NCBI GenBank assembly: GCA_964434865.1
Contig: CAYSWV010000009.1
Coordinates: 1 to 64,000 of the forward strand
Reading direction: 5' to 3'
Length of the DNA stretch: 64,000 nt
DNA from: CAYSWV01 sp964434865
GTDB lineage: Bacteria; Cyanobacteriota; Cyanobacteriia; Thermostichales; Thermostichaceae
Shown in pieces: positions 26,161-34,250 of this stretch; the first letter of the stretch is position 1, and each line of letters begins with the position of its first letter. The position numbers and the translations under genes were made by a program. The notes beneath the pieces are model-generated. The model was given only the letters and a program-made list of their open reading frames with translations, made no database searches and was not told the DNA's origin.

Positions 26161-26230
26161 CAAGACCTTTAACGACTCTCAAGACCTTTAACGACTCTCA
26201 AGACCTTTAACGACTCTCAAGACCTTTAAC
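26161..26230. repeat. 19-bp tandem array, 3.7 perfect copies
   Basis: CAAGACCTTTAACGACTCT occurs perfectly at 26161, 26180 and 26199, with a 13-bp partial copy at 26218-26230. It fills the space between the DUF2272 stop and the thiL start, so it lies in the leader or promoter region of thiL. Confidence 0.95.
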
Positions 26231-26240
26231 AGCTATTGAC

Positions 26241-27512
26241 TCAAAGATTCTGTTTGATCACGGTAAACCAGCGATGATATGGATCATCTACCAATCCTTG
26301 ATCATCAATATTGACAGTTTTTTTAGTGACTGAATGACTCACATTGCCCCCAATCACATCAATCTGGCTAGATCGGACTGCAGTTACAATGTCACAATGG
26401 GAGGGGTAGTTACCAGTCGTATCGTAATTTACCCAAGTTTCCCGTGCGTAGCACACCAAATCTCCCACTTCAGGAGCCACTTCATCCAGGCGATAGCCTA
26501 CAAATGGAGCGTTCGTTTGGCCTGCTTTACGATTAGCAATAGCCTCCGTAATGTAGTCAGAATGCCGAATGGAGTAGACAAAGTTAGCACCAGCTCCGGC
26601 CTCTTTCATCACCCAAGAAATAAACGCAGCTGACCAAGCCCAGTCTCGATCTAAGCCTGTTTTGTTAGTGCCTGTGCCTTCAAGCCAGTAATCTCCCACA
26701 CGCTGCCAATAGCCTTCATCGATTTCAGAAAATCCTCGATTGGTAATCGAGCCATTAACAATAGTGGTGCGACCAAAAAAGTCCCACTCCTGAGTGGCAA
26801 CTTGCACTAGATCAGCTGTGAAGTTAGAGGCAGGAGTCGGTTCTGCAGAGGTAATACTGAGTAAATAAGGGGCTTCTGAGCCATTGATAGCACTAACAAT
26901 AACTAGATAGTCACCAGGTTGAAAGGATCCTGTAACCGATAAAGTATTGGTGTCTCCACTAGTTTCTGGTGAGATAACTAACTGATCACCATTCCAAACC
27001 GATAGAGTAGAATCTACGGCAGACCGTGGATCATACCAACCACTGTAGTTAATCAAAACAGCATCAGAACCGATAGGTCCCCATAATAAAAAGTTAGCCC
27101 CGCCCTGGATCCCTAAGCTAAATGGGAAAAAGTAACCGTTCTGCCCAGAGAATTCAATCGTGAGATCGGTTGGAGACTGTAGATTAAACGAGTCAATGTA
27201 GTTGCCGTTACCATCCCCAACAACACCACTTTCATTCAGAGTTAAAGAGGTTGATCTCTGAGTCGCTAATAAAACAGAGTCAGATCCAGCTGCAATTAAA
27301 GGTTCAATGGCTAAGGCAACATCTGTAGGGGTTAGCTCATCTACAACGATGGGTTCTCCCTCAAATACATCTTTAAAGCTTGCGGGTTCGCTGGTTGTTG
27401 CAACCACATCTGCATCAGCTGGAATTAACGCCGTTTCGGATGGAGATGATCCGCAAGCACCAAGGGCCACAGATAACAATACAAGTAGTTTGGATAGCTT
27501 TTTAGTCATCAT
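26241..27512 (-). CDS. DUF2272 lipoprotein, putative wall hydrolase fold
   Basis: 423 residues. Lipobox LGAC (Cys20) after an MMTKK signal peptide indicates a lipoprotein. The middle part (about 75-225) is beta-rich, with Gly-Asp and GDYLVIVSA patterns like a pre-peptidase C-terminal domain. From about 235 to the end lies a DUF2272-like domain: WSAAFISWVMKEAGAG, FVYSIRHSDYI, GDLVCYAR and PSHCDIVTAV. That layout resembles NlpC/P60-CHAP folds, but Ser takes the usual Cys place in WSAAF, while His remains. Peptidoglycan action is inference only. Confidence 0.75.
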   Translation of the reverse strand: MMTKKLSKLLVLLSVALGACGSSPSETALIPADADVVATTSEPASFKDVFEGEPIVVDELTPTDVALAIEPLIAAGSDSVLLATQRSTSLTLNESGVVGDGNGNYIDSFNLQSPTDLTIEFSGQNGYFFPFSLGIQGGANFLLWGPIGSDAVLINYSGWYDPRSAVDSTLSVWNGDQLVISPETSGDTNTLSVTGSFQPGDYLVIVSAINGSEAPYLLSITSAEPTPASNFTADLVQVATQEWDFFGRTTIVNGSITNRGFSEIDEGYWQRVGDYWLEGTGTNKTGLDRDWAWSAAFISWVMKEAGAGANFVYSIRHSDYITEAIANRKAGQTNAPFVGYRLDEVAPEVGDLVCYARETWVNYDTTGNYPSHCDIVTAVRSSQIDVIGGNVSHSVTKKTVNIDDQGLVDDPYHRWFTVIKQNL

Positions 27513-28270
27513 AGAATTAACCTTTCCTTTTAGGGTGCAAGGGTATAAGAATGGATCAATAAGCTTGAAAGCATCAGAATCACGGGAATTCTAATATAAG
27601 ATTATGATCAGGTTAACTGTGGAGATAAGTAGGTTTAACTTGTGATAACCGAAGAAAATCGTTCAGCTATGAGTGGCGGCTGAGGTTAATGAGTATTTCA
27701 TGAAATTAGGATGAAATAGACTTATCAAGCTAAAATAAAAAGCGCCTATTCATATGAGGTTAATGAATATTTCATAAAATTAGGATGAAATAGACTTATC
27801 AAGCTTGAATAAAAAGTGTCTATTCATAATGTATTGTGTACTTTATCTTGAGTTCCTTAAAGTGTCAGTGACGGATTGGCTATCCTATGAAATTTTGGTA
27901 TACGCTACAGGGATTGCTACTATAGCTTACATGAATCTACTCCTAACTCAAGTATCAAATAATCATGATATCTACGTAGTTGTTCTAGGGCTTACCTTGA
28001 TCGATTGAGAGTAGATCTTTTAAGGAAAGGGGTCAATCCAGGATAGTCAGTACGGATACTGATCTCTGTGTTCTAATTCTAAGGATGAATAGAGACTCTC
28101 AGCCTCGTTCAGAGATCTTCAGTTTCAGCTTTTTTGCTCACTAGTTTCCGATGCTGAGTGATCTAGTATGTTTGCAAGCTGAGATTTCTAAGCATTAAGA
28201 CACAATCGCACCCAATTAATAGCTGAACCTATTACGCTGTTACGAGGTCCTAGTTTGGTAGGAGATTTCT
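27513..28270. other. long divergent intergenic region
   Basis: 760 bp between divergent DUF2272 and PatA-like genes. It contains the 74-bp duplication. An open frame follows it (ATG 27829 to 28008, 59 codons, with a hydrophobic stretch), but it lacks a ribosome binding site and I do not call it. Confidence 0.5.
27681..27828. repeat. 74-bp tandem duplication
   Basis: 27681-27754 and 27755-27828 are two adjacent 74-bp units differing at six positions. In the second copy GTCTATTCAT can pair with ATGAAATAGAC (one bulged A), so each unit may form a hairpin of about 10 bp with a 22-nt loop. Confidence 0.95.
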
Positions 28271-29485
28271 ATGACTATTGACACAATGAGCGTTTTTCAC
28301 CAGGACTTGTTTAAACAATTGTGGGCTTGTCGATCTGAGTTATTTACTGGTCATTTACTGATTTCATCTCCTGGAGCCACCTGTACTTGGGATTTCCTCT
28401 TCTTTCATGGTCGTATTGTTGCTGATGCAGGCGGAATCAATCCTGAATCACGCTGGTTTCGTCAAGTTCATCGAATATGCCCAAAGATAGCTCAAAATCT
28501 CTTGCAAGACTTATCCTGGCAAGACAGTTGGTGTTACTATCAACGACTACAGAGCTATTATCGCCGCTCTACTTTACCTCGAGAACAAGTGACTGCAATG
28601 ATCACAGGGAATCTTCTAGAGACTTTGTTTGACTTATATCAATGGAATTCCCAAGAGCAGCCGTTTACAGTTTCAAGAACTTCAACAACCTCAATTGATG
28701 CTGAAACTGGTATTACGTTTTTGCAGCTCGATGCTATTCTTAAGCAAGCTCACCAATGCTGGACTCAATGGCAGGAAGCAGGCTTAACCTTTTCACCCCA
28801 TGGAATACCCATCATTATTGATGCTGAGCAACTACAACAAACTGCCCCCTCTCACAGTTATCAGACTCTCTCAACATTAGTAACCGGTGAAAAATCCATT
28901 TATGATCTGGCCGTCACTCTCAAGCAAAGTCCCTACCGGATCGCTAAATCATTGAAAGGGTACATTGAAAAAGATCTTATTTCAGTAAAGCCTAATTTGA
29001 AATTAACACCAAAAACTCAAGACCAACCTAACCAAGCCCAAGAGTCAAAGCCTCGAATTGTGTATATCGACGATGACATGATGTCAGGGCAAAGGATGCA
29101 ACATGTCTTAGCTCAAGTAGCCTGCCACTATCGGCATATCCAAGATCCAACCGTAGCCCTAACCGATTTGATCCAGCAGCCCCCTGATCTAATTTTCTTG
29201 GATTTAGTGATGCCACAAATCAGTGGATATGAATTATGTAGTCAGCTCCGCCGGATTTCAAAGTTAAAAGATATTCCTGTTTTGATAGTTACCGGTAATG
29301 ATGGTGTTATAGATCGGATGCGTTCTAAAGTTGTGGGGGCAACTGGGTTTGTCGCTAAGCCAATTATCCCAGAAGTTATCTATCAACATTTACAGTCACT
29401 AGGGTTAGCCGCCGTGGCCCAGAAGTCAATACCCACTCAACCGATCTTAACCACAGAAGGACGAACCTTTTATCAAGCTATCTAA
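28271..29485 (+). CDS. PatA/DUF4388-type response regulator
   Basis: 404 residues. Residues about 10-240 form the PATAN/DUF4388 region known from cyanobacterial PatA and PixG (FTGHLLISSPG..., GRIVADAGG), and residues about 262-380 a receiver with Asp267-269, phospho-acceptor Asp311 in FLDLVMPQ and Lys363 in VAKPI. Such proteins act in phototaxis/pilus and heterocyst signalling with CheA-like kinases; none is adjacent. AGGAGA precedes the ATG at 6 bp. Nine bp separate it from the EAL gene, so the pair is likely co-expressed and the regulator may gate c-di-GMP turnover (inference). Confidence 0.85.
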   Translation: MTIDTMSVFHQDLFKQLWACRSELFTGHLLISSPGATCTWDFLFFHGRIVADAGGINPESRWFRQVHRICPKIAQNLLQDLSWQDSWCYYQRLQSYYRRSTLPREQVTAMITGNLLETLFDLYQWNSQEQPFTVSRTSTTSIDAETGITFLQLDAILKQAHQCWTQWQEAGLTFSPHGIPIIIDAEQLQQTAPSHSYQTLSTLVTGEKSIYDLAVTLKQSPYRIAKSLKGYIEKDLISVKPNLKLTPKTQDQPNQAQESKPRIVYIDDDMMSGQRMQHVLAQVACHYRHIQDPTVALTDLIQQPPDLIFLDLVMPQISGYELCSQLRRISKLKDIPVLIVTGNDGVIDRMRSKVVGATGFVAKPIIPEVIYQHLQSLGLAAVAQKSIPTQPILTTEGRTFYQAI

Positions 29486-29494
29486 ACTATTTTT

Positions 29495-30406
29495 ATGAGT
29501 CTCAAAAGGCCAAGTATTGAACAAGAGGCAATGATGTTAAGCAATAATGACACCCAGCAGATTTTGCAACAAGCATTAGAACAAGATCAGTTCAGACTCT
29601 ATTATCAACCTATCTATTGTTTACAAACCAGAGAACTTGTTGGCTTGGAGGCGTTAGTTCGTTGGGTTACCTCTACAGGACAATGGATCTCACCAGCTAA
29701 GTTTATCCCGCTTGCTGAACAGACTGGTTTAATTGTGTCCTTGGGTGAATGGATTTTAAAAGAGGCCTGTTATCAGCTAAAGGAGTGGCATTTATCGTAT
29801 CCTAAGCACTCATTACTGTCCATGAGTGTGAATATTTCAGGCAAACAATTACAACAACCTAATTTTTTTGAAAGTATAGACCGCATTTTGCAAGATAGTC
29901 AATTGGAGCCTGAATGTCTTAATCTTGAATTAACAGAAAGTATACTGGTTGATCAAATTGAAATAGCCCAGCGTAATCTAGAGTTGTTACGAGCCAAAAA
30001 GGTTGTGATTTGCTTAGATGATTTTGGTGTCGCCTATTCTTGTCTGAATCACTTGCACCAATTACCCATTGATAAGATCAAGATTGACCAGTGTTTTGCC
30101 AGAGAAATGATGAGTAATTGGAAAAGCCTGGCGATTGTGAAAAGCATTCTATATCTATCCGATCTGATGGGCTTAAAAGTCGTTATTGAAGGATTGGAGA
30201 CTGATGAACAAGTCGAGCTAGCTAAGAGCCTTAACTGTCATTTTGGTCAAGGCTACTATTTAGCAAGACCACTAAGTAAAGTCCAAACAGACAGTCTTCT
30301 AGCTGCCGCCGACACAATAAACAACCAAGACTCCAGCTTAGTTGACTACTCACCATTGGTGTATTCTCTGGTCGATCCTATCGGTGAAGCTTGTCTGACT
30401 AGATGA
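29495..30406 (+). CDS. EAL-domain c-di-GMP phosphodiesterase
   Basis: 303 residues, one EAL domain after a 35-residue leader. Catalytic set: Glu52 in GLEALVRW, Asn113, Glu145 in LELTES, Asp175/176 in CLDDFG, Lys196, Glu232/235 and Gln252. The loop-6 region reads DDFGVAYSCL instead of the common DDFGTGYSSL, a mild departure that might affect dimer-linked activity. The C-terminal 35 residues are unfamiliar. Second gene after the PatA-like regulator; an in-frame ATG at 29531 is another possible start. Confidence 0.9.
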   Translation: MSLKRPSIEQEAMMLSNNDTQQILQQALEQDQFRLYYQPIYCLQTRELVGLEALVRWVTSTGQWISPAKFIPLAEQTGLIVSLGEWILKEACYQLKEWHLSYPKHSLLSMSVNISGKQLQQPNFFESIDRILQDSQLEPECLNLELTESILVDQIEIAQRNLELLRAKKVVICLDDFGVAYSCLNHLHQLPIDKIKIDQCFAREMMSNWKSLAIVKSILYLSDLMGLKVVIEGLETDEQVELAKSLNCHFGQGYYLARPLSKVQTDSLLAAADTINNQDSSLVDYSPLVYSLVDPIGEACLTR

Positions 30407-30429
30407 CATACTAATAGATGACATACTCA
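30400..30429. repeat. 15-bp tandem duplication at an EAL stop codon
   Basis: TAGATGACATACT(AA/CA) at 30400 and 30415; the first copy includes the TGA stop of the EAL gene. Confidence 0.8.
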
Positions 30430-30742
30430 AGGCTGACCTGGTCTAATTCGAATATCCTTGCATAAAGAGTTGCCAAGGTTGTCTACTAGCAGATTGAATC
30501 AGTTGATCAATAAGTTAATCGTTCAAGCCTCTGAAATTTTATGAATAACTTGACCGGATTACGGTTAAAATAATGTGGCTAGTTGTAGTATAGTAGTTTG
30601 ACTGACAAGATACCTAGCCTCTCGGGGCTATTGTGGGTTCGGTCTCAAATCGCTTCACTAGGGGTATGAACATTGAGCACTGGATTGCCAATGGTTTTGA
30701 GGGTATCAGTTTGATCGAACCGTTGGATAGGCAGCTAATGAT
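30407..30742. other. intergenic, dnaX leader expected
   Basis: About 335 bp before dnaX. Apart from the repeat at its start I see nothing firm; a 33-codon frame (ATG 30666) overlaps the dnaX start but is not supported. Confidence 0.45.
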
Positions 30743-32734
30743 ATGGCTTACGAACCCCTCCATTTGAAGTATCGTCCCCAATGCTTTGCGGATGTCGTTG
30801 GACAATCGGCTGTAGTTAAGACCCTAGCCAATGCTATCCGATTAGGACGAATTGCCCCTGCGTATCTGTTCTGTGGTCCTAGAGGAACAGGTAAAACCTC
30901 TTCAGCTCGGATCTTGGCCAAATCTCTTAATTGTATTCATGGCCCTACTCCAAACCCTTGTAATCAGTGTGAGCAATGCTTGGCTATTACCTCAGGCACC
31001 TCTTTGGATGTGATTGAAGTTGATGCGGCCAGTAACACGGGTGTGGATAATATTCGAGATCTAATTGAACGAGCTCAATTTGCGCCTGTGAATAGCCTCT
31101 ATAAAGTATATGTCTTAGATGAAGTCCATATGCTGTCTACAGCTGCTTTTAATGCTCTATTAAAAACCTTAGAAGAACCTCCTGCTCATGTCGTTTTTGT
31201 GCTGGCCACAACCGATCCCCAACGAGTCTTACCTACCATTATTTCAAGATGTCAGCGATTTGATTTTCGTCGGATTCCCTTAGAATCGATGATCCATCAT
31301 CTCAAACACATTGCTTCTAATGAAACCATCCCCATTGATCTAGAAGCTATAGAACTGATTGCACAACTTTCACAGGGTGGTTTACGCGATGCTGAAAGCT
31401 TGTTAGATCAAATCAGCTTGCTTGAAGGTCCTATTTCGGTTGAAACCATTTGGGATTTAGTAGGAGCGGTTCCTGAGCGCCAACTGCTTGCCTTAATTGA
31501 TGCTGTATACAACCAAGATCCAGAACAACTGTTAACTCAGATTCGGCACTTACTTGATCATGGGAAAGAACCCCTGAGCCTATTGCAAAATCTAGTTGGG
31601 TTTTATCGAGATCTACTGCTAGCCAAAACAGCACCACAGCGACGAGATCTGGTGGCTCTAACTCAACCCACTTGGGAAGCACTACAACAACGATCTGAAC
31701 ATTACAATATCAACAACATCCTGGCCGCCCAAACTCATCTGCGCCAGGCCGAACCCCAGATTCGCCAAACTAATCAACCTCGACTCTGGCTTGAAATTAC
31801 ACTGATGGATCTCTTGCCACTGCTATCAGTACAGTCCCAAACGGCTCCACAGCCTATACCCATGACACCTTCAGTAGCCCCAGCTCTCGTTTCACCACCA
31901 TCTCGTTCAACTTCAAAGGATCCAGCTCCAATATTATCTACCTCTGTTACTCATTCTAAGCCAACGGAACCCATTCACCCTAAGCCAACTGAGTCTAAGC
32001 CAACGGAACCCATTCACCCTAAACCGACTGAGCTTGCTGATCAATCTATGGCTCAACTCCCGACATCCACTAATAAATTACCCACCAGGCCTACTGTTGT
32101 CTCAACTCCATCTCCCCAATCTAGAGAGCCCGCATCACCCACCTTGAGGACATTAAGCAGTGTCTGGGACCAATTCTTGCAAAACTTAGCTCCCGTACCC
32201 AAAGGCCGCATCCGCATGGGCGAGATCTTAGAGGAGACTCTAGATGAAATTGTGATTGGCTTTCCGACTGAAGGCTTTGCCAAAATGGCTAAAGAAAAAC
32301 AGGCTGCGTTTGAACCTGTGCTTGAGTCATTGTTGGAGCGGCCCGTTAAACTCAAATTCAAGATCAAAACACCTAAGACAACTCCAGAATCAGCTCCTCC
32401 TACCTCCCCAGTAGTACCCATTAAAGCCTCACCCTCTCACTCCAGCGGGCCGACCCTATCTGTAGAAGCTCAACCTATTGCTGAACCCTCCCCACCTGTG
32501 CCACCACCTCTATCCACGGCCCCAGATACTCAGGTGAATGTAGGCGGTAGTTATGATGACGAATTAGAGCAAGCTGCCAGACAGGTAGCCCACTTCTTTA
32601 ATGGTCTAGTCATTAGTCTCGATCAAGACGAAATCCCAGTGCTTGACCAAATAGATGCTCCTGAGCCTACAGAGGAATCAGACCATCAGCCACCGACACC
32701 CTCAATTGATCTAGATGATGATCCACCTTTTTAA
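30743..32734 (+). CDS. dnaX: DNA polymerase III gamma/tau subunit
   Basis: Clamp-loader ATPase, 663 residues. Walker A GPRGTGKT (45-52), zinc-binding Cys64, 73, 76, 79, Walker B LDEVHM (125-130), sensor-1 region with ISRCQRFDFRR. After about residue 365 comes a Pro/Thr/Ser-rich linker with a 13-residue tandem repeat SKPTEPIHPKPTE, then a tau-like C-terminal part. No intein is present, in contrast to some cyanobacterial dnaX genes, and I see no convincing programmed frameshift site for a gamma form. Confidence 0.96.
   Translation: MAYEPLHLKYRPQCFADVVGQSAVVKTLANAIRLGRIAPAYLFCGPRGTGKTSSARILAKSLNCIHGPTPNPCNQCEQCLAITSGTSLDVIEVDAASNTGVDNIRDLIERAQFAPVNSLYKVYVLDEVHMLSTAAFNALLKTLEEPPAHVVFVLATTDPQRVLPTIISRCQRFDFRRIPLESMIHHLKHIASNETIPIDLEAIELIAQLSQGGLRDAESLLDQISLLEGPISVETIWDLVGAVPERQLLALIDAVYNQDPEQLLTQIRHLLDHGKEPLSLLQNLVGFYRDLLLAKTAPQRRDLVALTQPTWEALQQRSEHYNINNILAAQTHLRQAEPQIRQTNQPRLWLEITLMDLLPLLSVQSQTAPQPIPMTPSVAPALVSPPSRSTSKDPAPILSTSVTHSKPTEPIHPKPTESKPTEPIHPKPTELADQSMAQLPTSTNKLPTRPTVVSTPSPQSREPASPTLRTLSSVWDQFLQNLAPVPKGRIRMGEILEETLDEIVIGFPTEGFAKMAKEKQAAFEPVLESLLERPVKLKFKIKTPKTTPESAPPTSPVVPIKASPSHSSGPTLSVEAQPIAEPSPPVPPPLSTAPDTQVNVGGSYDDELEQAARQVAHFFNGLVISLDQDEIPVLDQIDAPEPTEESDHQPPTPSIDLDDDPPF
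31955..32032. repeat. 39-bp in-frame duplication within dnaX
   Basis: Two adjacent 39-bp units (31955-31993, 31994-32032), two mismatches, encoding SKPTEPIHPKPTE twice in the disordered linker. Confidence 0.92.
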
Positions 32735-32862
32735 GCTGTAACGGGGTAGTGCAGTAGGTTCAAACTGGTTGATAATTTCACAGACTATAGTATTAGGTTA
32801 ATAGTTTAAACATGACTAGGCAAGCATGGTAGAGTATTAACGCCTTATATTCTGATCTGACA

Positions 32863-33750
32863 ATGGCTAACCTCATTGAAACTATTCAAACCAGTGTGCT
32901 GGAGATAGTCAGTACTGGAATTAAACAGTTACCAAATCTGATTACTGCCTTAGTTCTCATTGTTCTTACATACTATGGGGTTAGTCTAGTACGCAAGCTT
33001 GTGACCACCGGAGTTGAACGATGGGTTTATAGCCCTTCATTAAGATCGTTAATTGTTCAAATAAGTGTGGCTGGAGCTTGGATCATTGGGAGCTTGGCTG
33101 CTAGTGTTGCCCTATTTCCAGATCTTGAATTGGGTGACATTATTGGATTCTTGGGTCTTGGCTCGGTAGCTGTGGGCTTTGCATTTCAAGATATCTTCAA
33201 AAACTTCTTGGCTGGGATCTTACTGCTACTTAATGAGCCCTTTCGAATTCAAGATCAGATTATTGTTGATCAATTTGAAGGCACGGTTGAGGCGATTTCG
33301 ATTCGATCAACTCAATTGAGAACCTATCAAGGTGAGCGGGTTGTTATACCCAATTCCATAGTGTTTACGAGTCCTGTTCAAGTTTTAACAGATCAAGCAT
33401 ATCGTCGAACCGATCTAGCCATAGGTGTTGATTACAATACTCCTCTAGCTAAAGCCGTTGAAATCTTTGCCAATACCGTTCCAGATGTAGACGGTGTCTT
33501 GAGAACACCTGAACCCATAGTCGATGTAGTGGGGTTTGGTGATAGTTCTATTGACTTTATTGTACGATACTGGACCAAGCCTCAACGTAAGGAAGTCAAT
33601 CGGGTCATGACTCAGATGATGATCGCCTTAAAACGAGCCTGTGACGCCTCAAATATCGTTATTCCTTACCCCATTCGCACAGTGTACATGTTTGATCAGC
33701 AACAGTTTAGTGATCACTTTCCTCAACAGGCTAATGCTTCAACAAACTAA
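32863..33750 (+). CDS. MscS-family mechanosensitive channel
   Basis: 295 residues, inner-membrane channel protecting against osmotic down-shock. About three N-terminal membrane helices (residues 20-110), the pore-helix signature GLGSVAVGFAFQDIFKNFLA near 105-124, then the beta domain (FRIQDQIIVDQFEGTVEAIS ... TQLRTYQGERVVIPN) and a short C-terminal part. Size resembles E. coli MscS. Single gene, 128 bp after dnaX. Confidence 0.93.
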   Translation: MANLIETIQTSVLEIVSTGIKQLPNLITALVLIVLTYYGVSLVRKLVTTGVERWVYSPSLRSLIVQISVAGAWIIGSLAASVALFPDLELGDIIGFLGLGSVAVGFAFQDIFKNFLAGILLLLNEPFRIQDQIIVDQFEGTVEAISIRSTQLRTYQGERVVIPNSIVFTSPVQVLTDQAYRRTDLAIGVDYNTPLAKAVEIFANTVPDVDGVLRTPEPIVDVVGFGDSSIDFIVRYWTKPQRKEVNRVMTQMMIALKRACDASNIVIPYPIRTVYMFDQQQFSDHFPQQANASTN

Positions 33751-34250
33751 AGCTTGGCTTTAAATACTTAATGTGTAAACCATCAATCAGACAGCCAGAA
33801 CGAGAATAAATCCTGATCTCAGCTTACCAGACACCCCCATTTGGGTTAAGTTTGATAACAAAATGACTACTACTTGGAACTGGTGAAACCAGACAACAGT
33901 CTTGATGAGTATCCTCAAACTCAAACTGGAATCACGCACTAGCAACCGTTCACACTATTTTCACATTAGACTACTACATTCTTAAATTAATACTGCCTAA
34001 TGATACCTGTTAAGGTTAATGGATCCCTGGTCACAACTCAGATATTAGTTAAATACTAGAAATTGTTTTTGAATTTAAGATCCTTTCATTACTCAGGTTT
34101 AGGTCGGTAATTTCCATAGTTTATGATCCAGCAAGTTGTGTGATCCAGCAAGCCGTGTGATCCAACCAACTAAATAGTTTATAGATGTTGTTAGTATAGA
34201 CAAATCTTACAAGCGATTAAAAATTTATCAAAACCTGATGAAAAAGTCTC
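33751..34250. other. intergenic before tamB
   Basis: 500 bp. It contains a 17-bp repeat (34124-34170). No RNA gene or conserved ORF recognised. Confidence 0.5.
34124..34170. repeat. 17-bp tandem repeat
   Basis: TGATCCAGCAAG(TT/CC)GTG at 34124 and 34141, then a 13-bp decayed third copy at 34158. Confidence 0.85.

Noticed and set aside
27829..28008. 59-codon ORF after the 74-bp duplication
   Set aside because: No ribosome binding site, no recognised family, and a longer version begins only with TTG inside the repeat. Its hydrophobic stretch alone is not enough.
30666..30767. 33-codon ORF overlapping the dnaX start
   Set aside because: No ribosome binding site and overlaps dnaX in another frame. 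Not enough evidence for a leader peptide.
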